From CAWCWK01 sp963842125 (GTDB lineage: Bacteria > Pseudomonadota > Alphaproteobacteria > Rhizobiales > CAWCWK01), in assembly GCA_963842125.1 (NCBI GenBank), contig CAWJFE010000001.1, positions 372,001-436,000 on the forward strand: DNA of 64,000 bases. The letters run 5' to 3'. The notes under the pieces are model-generated. The model was not told where the DNA came from. It was given only the letters and a program-made list of their open reading frames with translations, and ran no database searches. Position 1 is the stretch's first letter. The number at the start of each line of letters is the position of its first letter. The position numbers and the translations under genes were made by a program. Positions 1 to 9,540 of the stretch are shown piece by piece.

Positions 1-893
1 CGGGCGACGCGCGGCCGGGCGCCGCGACGGCCCGCTCCGTCCAGGGCAAGGCGCTCAGCTACAACAACATTGCCGATGCCGACGCCGCGTTCGAACTCGT
101 CTCCGAGTTCGGAGACACGCGCCCGGCCGTCGCGATCATCAAGCACGCCAACCCGTGCGGGGTCGCGGTCGCCGATACGCTGGCCGAGGCGCATGCGAAG
201 GCGCTCGCCTGCGACCCCGTCTCGGCCTTTGGCGGCATCGTCGCGACCAACCGGCCTCTCGACCGCGCGGCGGCTGAGGCGATCGTCGCGGTCTTCACCG
301 AGGTCGTCATCGCGCCGGGCGCAGACGACGGCGCGCTGTCGGTCTTCGCAGCGAAGAAGAATCTGCGGCTCCTCCTGACCGACGGGCTCGCCTCGCCGGG
401 CGACGCCGGGCTGACCGTGAAGCCGGTGGCGGGCGGGCTCCTCGTCCAGGCGCGCGATGCCGGACGGCTCGGCGACGCCGACCTGCGCGTGGTGACGAAG
501 CGCATGCCGAGCGAGGCGGAGATGCGCGACCTCGCCTTCGCCTGGCTCGTTGCCAAGCACGTCAAGTCGAACGCGATCGTCTATGCGAAGGACGGCGCGA
601 CCGTCGGCGTCGGCGCTGGCCAGATGAGCCGGCTCGATTCCACCCGCATCGCCGCCCGCAAGGCCGAGGACGCGGCCGAGGCGTTGGGCGTGGCCGAGCC
701 GCTGACCCGGGGTTCGGTTTTCGCCTCCGACGCCTTCTTCCCCTTCGCGGACGGATTGCTGGCCGGCGCAGCGGCGGGCGCGACGGCCGTCATCCAGCCC
801 GGCGGCTCGATGCGCGACGACGAGGTGATCGCGGCGGCCGACGAGGCGGGCCTCGCCATGGTCTTCACCGGGATGCGGCACTTCCGGCACTGA
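1..893 (+). CDS. purH: PurH, bifunctional AICAR formyltransferase/IMP cyclohydrolase (5' end missing)
   Basis: This is the C-terminal part of the enzyme for the last two steps of de novo IMP synthesis. The gene runs in from the left edge, and about 296 residues are visible, covering the AICAR-transformylase domain. The reading frame starts at base 3. The text LSYNNIADAD and the substrate-site motif KHANPCG are characteristic of PurH, and the protein ends in GMRHFRH, the usual C-terminus of the family. The IMP cyclohydrolase (MGS-like) domain must lie outside the window. Its last 29 bases overlap, tail to tail, the end of the minus-strand transporter gene. Confidence 0.96.
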   Translation, partial: GDARPGAATARSVQGKALSYNNIADADAAFELVSEFGDTRPAVAIIKHANPCGVAVADTLAEAHAKALACDPVSAFGGIVATNRPLDRAAAEAIVAVFTEVVIAPGADDGALSVFAAKKNLRLLLTDGLASPGDAGLTVKPVAGGLLVQARDAGRLGDADLRVVTKRMPSEAEMRDLAFAWLVAKHVKSNAIVYAKDGATVGVGAGQMSRLDSTRIAARKAEDAAEALGVAEPLTRGSVFASDAFFPFADGLLAGAAAGATAVIQPGGSMRDDEVIAAADEAGLAMVFTGMRHFRH

Positions 894-2250
894 GGGGGGC
901 GGGCTCGTCCCTGACGAAGGTGAGAAGGCCGAGGCCCGCGCCGAGGAAGACGATGACGACGATCACCGCCGCCTTCTGGCTGGCGAAGAGGGCGGTCGTC
1001 GCGGAGATGAGGAGCGGGGCCGCGAAGGACGTCGCGCGCCCGGAGAACGCGTAGAGGCCGTAGAAGGCCGTGATCGCGTCGGGCGGCGAGAGGCGGGCCA
1101 GAAGCGTGCGGGAGGCCGACTGCACCGGGCCGGAGCCGAGCCCGATCAGGGCGGCGACACCGAGATAGATCCGCTCCGCCATGCCGCCGAAGAGGCCGTC
1201 GGGATCCGACACCGCGATGCCGAAGACGGAGGCCGGGCCGAGGCCGACGACGACGAGGCTGGCGCCAAGGAGGAGAACGAGTGCGCCGGCGACGAGGGGT
1301 TTCGGGCCGATCCGGTCGTCGATCCAGCCTCCGACCAGGGCGCCGAGTGCCGCCGTGAGGGCGAGGAGGACCCCGAAGAGGCCAAGCTCCACCGCGCCCC
1401 AGCCGAAGACGCCGGACGCGTAGATCGCACCGAAGGCGAAGAGCGCCGCGAGGCCATCGGCATAGAGCATCCGGGCGACGAGGAAGAGCGCGACGTTGCG
1501 CAGCGCCCCAACACGGCGGAGCGTGTCGGCCAGCGCAGCGAGGCCCGACCGGATGGCGCCCCGCAGGGGTCGCACCGGCGCTGGGTCCGGCGTGAAGAGG
1601 AAGAAGGGGAGCGCGAAGAGGGCGAACCAGAGTGCCGCCAGCGGCCCGACCATGCGCTCGCCGCCATGAGGGACGGCGCCGAGACCGAGGATGGGCTCGG
1701 CGCCCAGCAATGTGCGCCCGTCTGCGCCGCCCGTCAGGAAGACGAGGACGACGACGAGCGAGAGCACGCCGCCGACATAGCCGACGGCGAAGCCGGTGCC
1801 CGAGAGCCGTCCGAGCCGGTGCGGCGGGGCGAGGCCCGGCATGAGCGCGTTGGTGAAGACTATGCCGAACTCCGCCGCCACCGTCGCCAGCCCGAAGGCA
1901 AGGAGCGCGAGCGTGATGGCGCCGGGCTCGGCCCACCAGAGCGCCGTGCAGGCCGCGACCTGCACGGTCCCGAAGCCGGCGATCCAGAGCTTGCGCCACC
2001 CCGCCTCGTCCGCGATCGCGCCGAGAATGGGGCCAAGGACCGCGATCGCGAGCCCCGCAATCGCGACGGCCAGCGCCCAGAGCGACTGGCCGCGCACCGG
2101 ATCACCCACCACGGTCGCCGTGAAATAGGGGGCGAAGATGAAGGTCGTGATGAGCGTGAAGACGGGCTGCTGCGCGAAATCGTAGAGGACCCAGCCCACC
2201 CGTGCGCGCCGGGCGGGATAGGCGGGCGACACCGGCCGCGCGTCACTCAC
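865..2250 (-). CDS. MFS transporter of the UMF1 (Atg22-like) family
   Basis: The product is a 461-residue polytopic inner-membrane protein with about twelve hydrophobic segments. The N-terminal stretch GWVLYDFAQQPVFTLI matches the UMF1 branch of the major facilitator superfamily (YxiO/Atg22-like), whose substrates are mostly unknown. The start is a GTG at 2250, with no convincing Shine-Dalgarno sequence in front. It lies only 28 bp downstream of the glutamate dehydrogenase stop on the same strand, so it is probably co-transcribed as the distal gene. Its 3' end overlaps the convergent purH end. The substrate cannot be inferred from the sequence; an amino-acid link is only suggested by the neighbour. 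Confidence 0.85.
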   Translation of the reverse strand: MSDARPVSPAYPARRARVGWVLYDFAQQPVFTLITTFIFAPYFTATVVGDPVRGQSLWALAVAIAGLAIAVLGPILGAIADEAGWRKLWIAGFGTVQVAACTALWWAEPGAITLALLAFGLATVAAEFGIVFTNALMPGLAPPHRLGRLSGTGFAVGYVGGVLSLVVVLVFLTGGADGRTLLGAEPILGLGAVPHGGERMVGPLAALWFALFALPFFLFTPDPAPVRPLRGAIRSGLAALADTLRRVGALRNVALFLVARMLYADGLAALFAFGAIYASGVFGWGAVELGLFGVLLALTAALGALVGGWIDDRIGPKPLVAGALVLLLGASLVVVGLGPASVFGIAVSDPDGLFGGMAERIYLGVAALIGLGSGPVQSASRTLLARLSPPDAITAFYGLYAFSGRATSFAAPLLISATTALFASQKAAVIVVIVFLGAGLGLLTFVRDEPAPLSAGSAASR

Positions 2251-2278
2251 GGCCGGCGCGGCGCAATCGACGCCAGGC

Positions 2279-5200
2279 TCACGCGTCCGAGACGGCGAGA
2301 TCGGCGAGGAAGCCGGCGGCGACGGTCACCTTGGCAAGGGTCGGCGTCGTCTCGGCGGCAATGGTCGCGACCGCCTCGCGGGCCCGGTGCGCGTCCCTGT
2401 CGTCCTCGGCCCATGTGGCGACGGAAGCGGCTTCGCCGCTCCGCAGCACGGCGCGGGTCAGGCGGCGCTGAACCTCCTCCAGCCGCTCGCGCGTGCGGGT
2501 GATGGCGAGGCGGTCATAATGCTCGCTTGGCTCCAGCGCGGCGGCCATCTCGGTGAGCCGGTCGATGTGGAAGTGCCGGCCGACCTCGACATAGACGCGC
2601 GTCGCCTTCGCGACCGCGACCTCGGCCTGATCGGCGACGAGAACGACGTCCGTCGCCCGGGCCATATGGGGCAGCTCGGCGAGCGTGCGGGCCAGATCGT
2701 CCGGAACGCCCTGCGCGGCGAGGTCGGACCCCGTCGTGCGGATGGCTGCGAGCGAATCCTCGTCGAGTGCCTCGCCAAGGGCCTGGCGATAGTCCGCGAT
2801 ACCGGCCTCGTAGCGCGCGATCTTGTCGGCCAGACCGCCCTCGGCCCCGGCAGAGCCCGCACCGTGGCGCAGGAACCAGGCGATCTCGGTGATCAGGAGG
2901 TCCTGCACCCTCGCATAGAGCGCGATCTGGAGGTCGCCCGGAATGGCGGTGTCGAGTGCGTCGATGCCGCCGTTGAGCGCTTGGAGACCATAGGCGTCCC
3001 GCACCAGGGCGAAGGCGAAGGCGACATCGGCGGCCGAGGCGCCGGTGCGGTCGGCCATCTGGGTGATGAGCGCCGGCCCGCCGCGATTGATGATCGAGTT
3101 GGCGAGCATAGTCGCGATGATCTCGCGGCGCAGGCGATGGGCCTCGATGGCCTCCGGGAACCGCTCCTGCATCGCGGTCGGGAAATAGCGCTGCAACTCA
3201 CGCGACAGATAGGGATCGTCCGGCACCGAGGAGGCGATGAGATCGTCGTAGAGTGCGATCTTGGCATAGGCCAGGATGACCGCGATCTCGGGCCGCGACA
3301 CCGGCACCTCGGATTTGACGCGCTCCACGATGACGCTGTCGGAGGGCAGGAACTCGACCTCGCGCTTGAGGAGGTCGCGCGCCTCCAGCTTCTGCATCAC
3401 GCGCGCCATGTCGCCCCAGGCCGAGACGGCGCGGCGGCGCACGAGCGAGATCGCGAGGGCTTGGCGGGCATTGTTGGAAAGGACGAGCGCGGCGACCTCT
3501 TCCGTCATCTCCTTGAGGAGAACGTTGCGGTCCTCGCGCGAAAGGCGCCCTTCGCGCTCTGGCGTCTGGAGGCCGATCTTGATGTTGACCTCGAGGTCGG
3601 ACGAGTTGACGCCGCCCGAATTGTCGATCGCGTCGGTGTTGATCCGAACGCCCGGCTCGCCGCCTGCCTCCCGATCGTCGGTCGCGGCCTCGATGCGGCC
3701 GAGCTGGGTGAGGCCGAGATTGGCGCCCTCGCCGATGACGCGGGCGCGCACCTGCCCGCCGGTGATGCGGATCGCATCGTTGGCACGGTCGCCGACATCG
3801 CCGTCCGATTCGGTCGTGGAGCGAATATAGGTGCCGATGCCGCCGAACCAGAGAAGGTCGGCCCGAGCCTTGAGGATGGCCGACATCACGTCGAAAGGCG
3901 TCGCGCTCTCGCCTTCGAGGTCGAGGAGGGCGCGCATCTCGTCGGAGAGCGGGATCGCCTTCAGCTCGCGCGAGAAAATGCCGCCGCCGGGCGAGATCAG
4001 GCTTTCGTCATAGTCCCTCCAGGTCGAGCGTCCCATCGCGAAGAGGCGCTCGCGCTCGGCAAAGGAGGTCGCCGGATCGGGGTCGGGATCGATGAAGATG
4101 TCCCGGTGGTCGAAGGCGGCGAGGAGCTTGATGGTCGGCACGTAGATCATGCCGTTGCCGAAGACGTCGCCCGACATGTCGCCGACGCCGACGACGGTGA
4201 AGGGCTTGTCGATAGCGATGTCGGCCTCGGCGAAATGCCGCTTGACCGATTCCCAGCCACCCCGCGCGGTGATGCCCATCACCTTGTGGTCGTAGCCGGC
4301 CGATCCACCGGACGCGAAGGCATCGTCGAGCCAGTAGCCATGCGCCTGGCTGATCGCGTTGGCGGTGTCGGAGAAGGTGGCCGTGCCCTTGTCGGCCGCG
4401 ACGACGAAATAGGGATCGTCCCCATCGTGGCGCACCACGTTCTCGGGTGGCACGACGGTGTCGCCGTCGAGATTGTCGGTGATGCCGAGCATACGCGTCA
4501 CGAAGCGCTTGTAGGCCGTGATGCCGGCCTCTTGGAACGCTTCGCGCCCGAGCGAGCGGTCCGCGTCCCTCGGCACGAAGCCGCCCTTGGCGCCGACGGG
4601 CACGATGACGGCATTCTTGACCTGCTGTGCCTTGGCGAGGCCCAGCACCTCGGTGCGGAAGTCCTGCGGGCGGTCCGACCAGCGGATACCGCCGCGCGCG
4701 ACCTTGCCCCCCCGGAGGTGCACGGCCTCCACGGACGGAGCGTGAAGATAGGCCTCGACGAAGGGTCGGGGCTGCGGCAGCCAGGTCAGCTGCGGCGAGG
4801 CGATCTTGACGACGATCTCGGCATGGGGCTCGCCCGCCTCGTCGCGCTGGAAGTAGTTGGTGCGCTGGCTGGCCTCGATGACCTCGCGATAGCGGCGCAG
4901 GACTTGGTCCTCGCCGATCGACGTGACGTCTGAGAGGCCCGCATTGATGCGCGCGATGAGTTCGGCCTGGCCCGCCTCGCGGTCGCCCGCGAAGGCCGGA
5001 TCGTGCCGTGTGGTAAAGAGGTCGAAGAGGTCGCGGGTGATCTCGGCATGGGTGCCCAGCACGCCGGCCGCGTAGCCGAGCCCGAAGGCGCTACCACCCT
5101 GCGCCATGTAGCGCGCGAGCGTACGTAGCAGCGCCACCTCGCGCCAGGCGAGGCCGGCGAGGCCCAGCGCGTTGAAGCCGTCAGACACCGCGCGGTCGTC

Positions 5201-7084
5201 CCAGGTCGCGAGGAACATCTCCTCCAGACGGTCCTTCGACGTATCGAGATCGATCGGCGTCTCGGTCTTCAGCAGGATGTCGTGCAGCCAGACGGGCCTG
5301 TCACCGTCCGGACGGCGCAGCTCGAAGGTCCGCTCGGCGATGGCCGTCAGACCCATGTTCTCCAGCATCGGCAAGCGGCTGGACAGCGGCACGGGATCGT
5401 CGAGATGGAAGATCTTGAGACCGACCTCGCCATAGGCCATCGCGTCCGTGCGGTGGAGATCGATGGCGATATCGGACGGGCCGTCCAATGTCTGCGCCTT
5501 GGCGATGTCGAGGATCGCGGCCTCGGGGCCGTTGGCGTGTTGGTAGGCTGCGGAGAAGGCGTTGGCATAGCGGGCGGCGAGGCCGGCCCCGTCGGCATGG
5601 CCCTTCAAGGCCTGCGACAGGCGATCGGCCCAGGTGGTGACGATGTCGCGCACGCCGGCCTCGAGCGCGGCCTGCCCGGGCCGCCCGGCGCCCGCCTCCA
5701 GGCCGCCGATGATGAAGTGGACGCGCACCATGCGCCCTTCGAGGAACTGCGGATAGAAGGCGGAGACATGGCCGCCGAACCCTTCGGCCAGATAGTCGCC
5801 GATGCGCTCGCGCACATCGGACGCGAAGCGCTCGCGCGGCACGTAGACGAGGACGGACGCGTAGCGCTCGAACTTGTCGACGCGGGGCAGCACCCGCACG
5901 CGGGGGCGCTCCTCGAGCTGCATGGCGGCGATGGCGAAGGGGGTCAGTTCCTCGGCCGAGATCTGGAAGAGCTCGTCGCGCGGATAGGTCTCCAGCACGT
6001 TCATGAGCGCCTTGCCGGAATGGCTGCTGGGCGCGAAGCCGGCTTTCCCGAGCACCGTCTCCACCTTGCGGCGCAAGTACGGAATGTAGCGGACCGAGCG
6101 CGTATAGGCCGACGAGGTGAAGAGGCCGACGAGGCGCAACTCGCCCGCCAGAGTGTCGCCCTCGAAGCGCTTGACGCCGACATAGTCCATGTAGTTGCGC
6201 CGATGGACGGCGGATCGCACGTTCGCCTTCGTGACGAAAAGCGGGCTCGGCTCGGCCAGGAAGGCGCGCACGGCAGGGCTGCTCGTCGTCAGCTCGTTGC
6301 CGCGCCGCAGGACCTTGACCTCCGGATCGCTGAGGATGCCGAGGCCGACCTCGTCCGTCATGCGCGGATTGAGGTCGGCGTCGTAGGTGAATTCGCGCAC
6401 GCCAAGAAAGGTGAAGTTGTCGTCGCGCAGCCATTCGAGGAAGGCGATCGCCTCGTCGAGCTCTTCGTCCGGCATGGGCGGAGGCGCATCGCGGTATCGC
6501 GCAATGGCCTCTTCCAGCCGCGCGCGCATCGCTCGCCAGTCGTCGGTCGCGGCGGCGACCTGCTCCAGCACGGCGATGACGGCCTCGACAAGCTCGCGCC
6601 GGGCCTCCTCGTCCTCGATCCGGGGCAGATGGATGTGGATGAGGCTCTCGCGCCGCTCACCGCCGGCCGGAAAGCCGATGAGACGCCCGCCATCGTCGCG
6701 CTCGACGGCATAGATGGGGTGGAGGAGGAGATTGATGTCGTGCCCGCGCTCGGCAAGGAGTGCGGTGATCGAATCGACGAGGAACGGCCTATCGTCGTTG
6801 ACCGCTTCTAGAATGCTGACGGCGCGCAGCGCGCTTTCGGGCGAATCGCCGCTCGCGTCGTAGAGCCGGACCTTGCGCTCGCCGGGGGCGCGCTGGCCCA
6901 TATAGTCGAGCGCGAGTTCGGCGAGATCCGCCAGCGCCCGGGGGCCGTAGGGTGCGAGATCGTCGGATGCTCCGCCCGCGAACATATGGCGCGCGAAGGG
7001 CAGGAGCATCGTCTCCGCCAGCGCGGGGCCAGCCGCAGCGAGACCGGATGCGGCGGGGTCGGAAGCGTCGTGCGGCGTATCCAT
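2279..7084 (-). CDS. gdhB: NAD-dependent glutamate dehydrogenase, large (about 180 kDa) type
   Basis: This 1,601-residue enzyme oxidatively deaminates glutamate to 2-oxoglutarate with NAD and belongs to the large L_180 bacterial GDH family. The catalytic core contains GGIRWSDRPQDFRTEVLGL near residue 795, VGAKGGFV near 828 and GVGDMSGDVFGNGM near 963. The long N-terminal region carries the ACT-like regulatory part of the family. I chose the ATG at 7084 (MDTPHDASD) because GGAG lies 7 bases upstream and the length matches the family; the open frame continues 76 codons further up without such support. The UMF1 transporter follows in the same direction, and the DUF1045 gene is divergent. Confidence 0.96.
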   Translation of the reverse strand: MDTPHDASDPAASGLAAAGPALAETMLLPFARHMFAGGASDDLAPYGPRALADLAELALDYMGQRAPGERKVRLYDASGDSPESALRAVSILEAVNDDRPFLVDSITALLAERGHDINLLLHPIYAVERDDGGRLIGFPAGGERRESLIHIHLPRIEDEEARRELVEAVIAVLEQVAAATDDWRAMRARLEEAIARYRDAPPPMPDEELDEAIAFLEWLRDDNFTFLGVREFTYDADLNPRMTDEVGLGILSDPEVKVLRRGNELTTSSPAVRAFLAEPSPLFVTKANVRSAVHRRNYMDYVGVKRFEGDTLAGELRLVGLFTSSAYTRSVRYIPYLRRKVETVLGKAGFAPSSHSGKALMNVLETYPRDELFQISAEELTPFAIAAMQLEERPRVRVLPRVDKFERYASVLVYVPRERFASDVRERIGDYLAEGFGGHVSAFYPQFLEGRMVRVHFIIGGLEAGAGRPGQAALEAGVRDIVTTWADRLSQALKGHADGAGLAARYANAFSAAYQHANGPEAAILDIAKAQTLDGPSDIAIDLHRTDAMAYGEVGLKIFHLDDPVPLSSRLPMLENMGLTAIAERTFELRRPDGDRPVWLHDILLKTETPIDLDTSKDRLEEMFLATWDDRAVSDGFNALGLAGLAWREVALLRTLARYMAQGGSAFGLGYAAGVLGTHAEITRDLFDLFTTRHDPAFAGDREAGQAELIARINAGLSDVTSIGEDQVLRRYREVIEASQRTNYFQRDEAGEPHAEIVVKIASPQLTWLPQPRPFVEAYLHAPSVEAVHLRGGKVARGGIRWSDRPQDFRTEVLGLAKAQQVKNAVIVPVGAKGGFVPRDADRSLGREAFQEAGITAYKRFVTRMLGITDNLDGDTVVPPENVVRHDGDDPYFVVAADKGTATFSDTANAISQAHGYWLDDAFASGGSAGYDHKVMGITARGGWESVKRHFAEADIAIDKPFTVVGVGDMSGDVFGNGMIYVPTIKLLAAFDHRDIFIDPDPDPATSFAERERLFAMGRSTWRDYDESLISPGGGIFSRELKAIPLSDEMRALLDLEGESATPFDVMSAILKARADLLWFGGIGTYIRSTTESDGDVGDRANDAIRITGGQVRARVIGEGANLGLTQLGRIEAATDDREAGGEPGVRINTDAIDNSGGVNSSDLEVNIKIGLQTPEREGRLSREDRNVLLKEMTEEVAALVLSNNARQALAISLVRRRAVSAWGDMARVMQKLEARDLLKREVEFLPSDSVIVERVKSEVPVSRPEIAVILAYAKIALYDDLIASSVPDDPYLSRELQRYFPTAMQERFPEAIEAHRLRREIIATMLANSIINRGGPALITQMADRTGASAADVAFAFALVRDAYGLQALNGGIDALDTAIPGDLQIALYARVQDLLITEIAWFLRHGAGSAGAEGGLADKIARYEAGIADYRQALGEALDEDSLAAIRTTGSDLAAQGVPDDLARTLAELPHMARATDVVLVADQAEVAVAKATRVYVEVGRHFHIDRLTEMAAALEPSEHYDRLAITRTRERLEEVQRRLTRAVLRSGEAASVATWAEDDRDAHRAREAVATIAAETTPTLAKVTVAAGFLADLAVSDA

Positions 7085-7310
7085 GTCTCGTCTCCAAAGC
7101 GTGCCACGAAGCGTGCGACCGGCGCCCGGTCGCACAGTCGCCCGGGCGATGGCTTCGCGGACACCGCTGCAGGGGCGTCGGGCCGCGGATATTCGCGTGC
7201 GGACCGTTCGCCTGCGGGTGTTCGCCGCTCGGTTATTGCCTATCGTTAAGGCACAGGAAACCCCGCGCGCGCCGCATGGCGCCGCGATGCCGAACGAGGA
7301 AGCCCGATCC

Positions 7311-8012
7311 ATGCCGGACGTCGCCCCCCATCGCGTCGCGATCTATTTCGCGCCGCCACCCGGCTCGGCTCTCGAGCGCAGCGCGTCGGCCTGGCTCGGT
7401 CGCTCGCCCTGGCTGCCCGCCGACGCGGGTACGGAAGGGCTGGCCGAGATGGCATCCGGCCCAGACGCGATTGTCTCGGCGCCCCGGCGCTACGGCTTCC
7501 ACGCGACGCTGAAAGCGCCCTTCCGGCTCGCACCGGGCAAGGATACCGAAGGGCTGCGCGCGGCCTTGCGCGAGATAAGCGAGAGCATGCGTGCCGTTGC
7601 CATCCCGTCGCTCACCCTCTCGCGGCTCGGACCGTTCCTCGCCCTCACCGAAGCCGACCCGTCCGACGCGATGATGGCACTTGCCAGCGATGTCGTCCGC
7701 CGGCTCGAACCCTTCCGCGCGGCGCTGACGGAGGCCGAACTGGCGCGCCGTCGCCAAGCCCGCCTCGACGCGCGGGAGGCTGCCTATCTGGAGCAATACG
7801 GCTACCCTTACGTGCTCGACGCGTTTCGCTTTCACATGACGCTGACAGGGCCCATCAAGGAGCCGGACCGGGATGCCGTGGAGGCCGTCCTAAGGGCGCG
7901 CTTCGCCGACCATCTTGGCCGGCCCTGCATGATCGACGCGCTAACGCTCTTCACGGAGCCAAACCCCGGCGCGCCTTTCATAGCCCGCGACCGCTACCCG
8001 CTTGCTGGCTAG
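7311..8012 (+). CDS. DUF1045 family protein (2H phosphoesterase fold)
   Basis: The product is 233 residues long and has the two HxT motifs expected of the 2H phosphoesterase-like DUF1045 family: HATLKAPF at about residue 64 and HMTLTGP at about residue 175. Members are usually found beside phosphonate (phn) genes and are named phosphonate metabolism protein, but the exact reaction is not established. No phn gene is visible in this window. The start at 7311 is preferred because GAGGA stands about ten bases before it; an in-frame ATG at 7287 is possible. The gene diverges from the glutamate dehydrogenase across about 226 bp. Confidence 0.85.
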   Translation: MPDVAPHRVAIYFAPPPGSALERSASAWLGRSPWLPADAGTEGLAEMASGPDAIVSAPRRYGFHATLKAPFRLAPGKDTEGLRAALREISESMRAVAIPSLTLSRLGPFLALTEADPSDAMMALASDVVRRLEPFRAALTEAELARRRQARLDAREAAYLEQYGYPYVLDAFRFHMTLTGPIKEPDRDAVEAVLRARFADHLGRPCMIDALTLFTEPNPGAPFIARDRYPLAG

Positions 8013-8086
8013 AGACGGTCCCATCAGTGCCCACAAGCCGATCGGCAGGCGAGCGCGAACCGGGCCTGCTCGGTGCACGAAACGCG

Positions 8087-8350
8087 TCAGTCCCGCAGCA
8101 ATGTTCCAAGGGCGGCCGCGGTCCCGCTCAGGCGAGCTTTCTCGCGATCGGCCTCCCGCGCACCGACCTTGAGGAGGACGGCGAGGTCAGCGAGATGCGC
8201 GCGATCGGCCATCTCGGACAGGCCGCGAAGCATATCGGACAGATACCCGCAGAGGTGGGCATCAGGTTCGTTGGGCGCTCGAACCTCGGAGGGATCGACG
8301 ACCTCGTCCCCATACGTGTCTTCAGCGAGTTTCCGTGCCTCGTATGCCAT
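8087..8350 (-). CDS. Conserved-looking hypothetical protein, 87 aa
   Basis: I do not recognise this small acidic soluble protein (begins MAYEARKLAEDTYGDE). It has no signal peptide or membrane segment. The chosen ATG at 8350 has AAGGGG about seven bases upstream. The open frame extends to 8473, but that would put the start upstream of an A+T-rich promoter-like stretch. A palindromic TTAA-N7-TTAA box centred 76 bp upstream, followed by a TATAC-like -10, argues that it is transcribed by itself and under CtrA-type control. It sits between the convergent DUF1045 gene and rpoH. I infer a cell-cycle or envelope connection only from that box. Confidence 0.6.
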   Translation of the reverse strand: MAYEARKLAEDTYGDEVVDPSEVRAPNEPDAHLCGYLSDMLRGLSEMADRAHLADLAVLLKVGAREADREKARLSGTAAALGTLLRD

Positions 8351-8403
8351 TCCCAGCCCCTTCAAATCACAACACATTCGACCTGGAGCGGCGGCGGTCT
8401 TCG

Positions 8404-8438
8404 CGTATACAATCCCGGTTAAACATTTGTTAACCGGG
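8404..8438 (-). promoter_or_regulatory. CtrA-type binding box with candidate -10
   Basis: Bases 8414-8438 form a 25-bp palindrome with 9-bp arms CCCGGTTAA / TTAACCGGG. It contains TTAA at 8419-8422 and TTAAC at 8430-8434 separated by exactly seven bases, the full recognition sequence of the alphaproteobacterial cell-cycle regulator CtrA. A TATAC motif at about 8405-8410 lies just downstream on the minus strand, so the box would overlap the -35 region of a promoter reading into the 87-aa gene, as in CtrA-activated promoters. A+T-rich sites like this are rare in this G+C-rich window. Confidence 0.6.
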
Positions 8439-8673
8439 TTGGCACCGCGCCCTCCACGACAACCATTGCACAACTTAAAGATGCATACCAGGGAGGAGGA
8501 GGTCTGCGATAAGGAGGAACGTGCGCGCGGTCAGGGTTCACCGGGACCTCGCACGACTTCGGGGACAGACGCCGTCAAGGCCCACCTCACACGCTGAGGC
8601 GACGAAGGGACATCTCGCGCCCACAGACGCGGGAGACCTCGACCCACACCCCGAGCGGCGTGGGGCGGACGCC
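8439..8673. other. Intergenic DNA downstream of rpoH
   Basis: This is the rest of the 323-bp gap between the 87-aa gene and the rpoH stop codon. It holds an AAGGAGG followed by GTG at 8521 on the plus strand, but the ORF this opens runs antisense through rpoH, so I do not annotate it. I found no convincing Rho-independent terminator and no repeat. Confidence 0.4.
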
Positions 8674-9540
8674 TCAGGCGTTGATGCGGGTCTCGGAGAG
8701 CGCGAGCTTGAGCTTTTCCATGGCGCGGCACTCGATCTGGCGCACGCGTTCCTTGGAGATCCCGAGGCGCTTGCCGAGGACCTCGAGGGTGACGCCGTCC
8801 TCGGTGAGACGGCGCTCCTCGACGATCTTGAGCTCGCGCGCATTGAGCACCTTCAACGCGGCACGGAGCCAATCCTTGCGCCGTTCGGCATCGATGCTGT
8901 TGCTGACCGTCTCGTCGGGCAGTGGACGGGCGTCGACGAGGAAGTTCTGTCGCTCGGACGCGGCCGAGCCGTCTTCATCCTTCATCGGCGCGTTGAGCGA
9001 GGTGTCGGGCGCGGAGAGGCGCGAATCCATCAGCGCGACGTCGTCCCGGCTCACCTTCAAGGCCGTCGCGATCTCGGCATAGGTGTCGGAGCCGCCATTG
9101 CCGCCGAGCTTCGCACTGGTCTGCGCGAGCTTGGCGCGCAGGCGGCGAAGGTTGAAGAATAGCGCCTTCTGGGTGGACGACGTACCGCCCCGCACGATCG
9201 ACCAATTGCGCAGGATGTAGTCCTGCATCGCAGCGCGGATCCACCAGGTGGCGTATGTGGAGAAGCGCACCTCGCGCTCGGGGTCGAAACGGCGCGCGGC
9301 TTCCAGCAGTCCGACATGCCCTTCCTGGATGAGGTCGCCCATCGAAAGGCCGAAATGACGGAAGCGGGAGGCGATCGCGATGACGAGGCGCATATGGGCC
9401 GATGTCAGTTTGTGAAGCGCGATGTCGTCCTGCTTGTAGGCCCAGTCCTTGGCGAGTTCGTGCTCTTCGTCGCGCTCCAGGTAAGGCGCGGCCATGGCCG
9501 CCTTGACGAAGCGCCGACGGGCTGTGACATCGTCGGACAT
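8674..9540 (-). CDS. rpoH: RNA polymerase sigma-32 factor RpoH
   Basis: This 288-residue heat-shock sigma factor directs RNA polymerase to chaperone and protease promoters. Region 2 is clear (GDLIQEGHVGLLEAARRFDP and RFSTYATWWIRAAMQDYIL), and the RpoH box follows as STQKALFFNLRRL, which separates it from RpoD. Region 4 ends with the helix-turn-helix GKRLGISKERVRQIE. The start at 9540 (MSDDVTARRR) is set by AGGAG seven bases upstream; the frame is open for 36 more codons without support. Alphaproteobacteria often have two rpoH paralogues, and I cannot tell which one this is. The yfgM-like gene diverges from it across 213 bp. Confidence 0.95.
   Translation of the reverse strand: MSDDVTARRRFVKAAMAAPYLERDEEHELAKDWAYKQDDIALHKLTSAHMRLVIAIASRFRHFGLSMGDLIQEGHVGLLEAARRFDPEREVRFSTYATWWIRAAMQDYILRNWSIVRGGTSSTQKALFFNLRRLRAKLAQTSAKLGGNGGSDTYAEIATALKVSRDDVALMDSRLSAPDTSLNAPMKDEDGSAASERQNFLVDARPLPDETVSNSIDAERRKDWLRAALKVLNARELKIVEERRLTEDGVTLEVLGKRLGISKERVRQIECRAMEKLKLALSETRINA

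Noticed and set aside
2387..4933. An 848-codon plus-strand ORF antisense to the glutamate dehydrogenase
   Set aside because: It is a shadow frame of the G+C-rich dehydrogenase gene. Its translation is Arg/Gly/Asp-rich with no recognisable motif, whereas the minus-strand frame has all family motifs.
7085..7312. 76-codon N-terminal extension of the glutamate dehydrogenase
   Set aside because: The extension is arginine-rich, runs into the promoter region of the divergent DUF1045 gene, and the ATG at 7084 has a good ribosome site.
8521..9162. A GTG ORF behind a perfect AAGGAGG
   Set aside because: The ribosome-site match is good, but almost the whole ORF is antisense to rpoH and its product resembles no protein.
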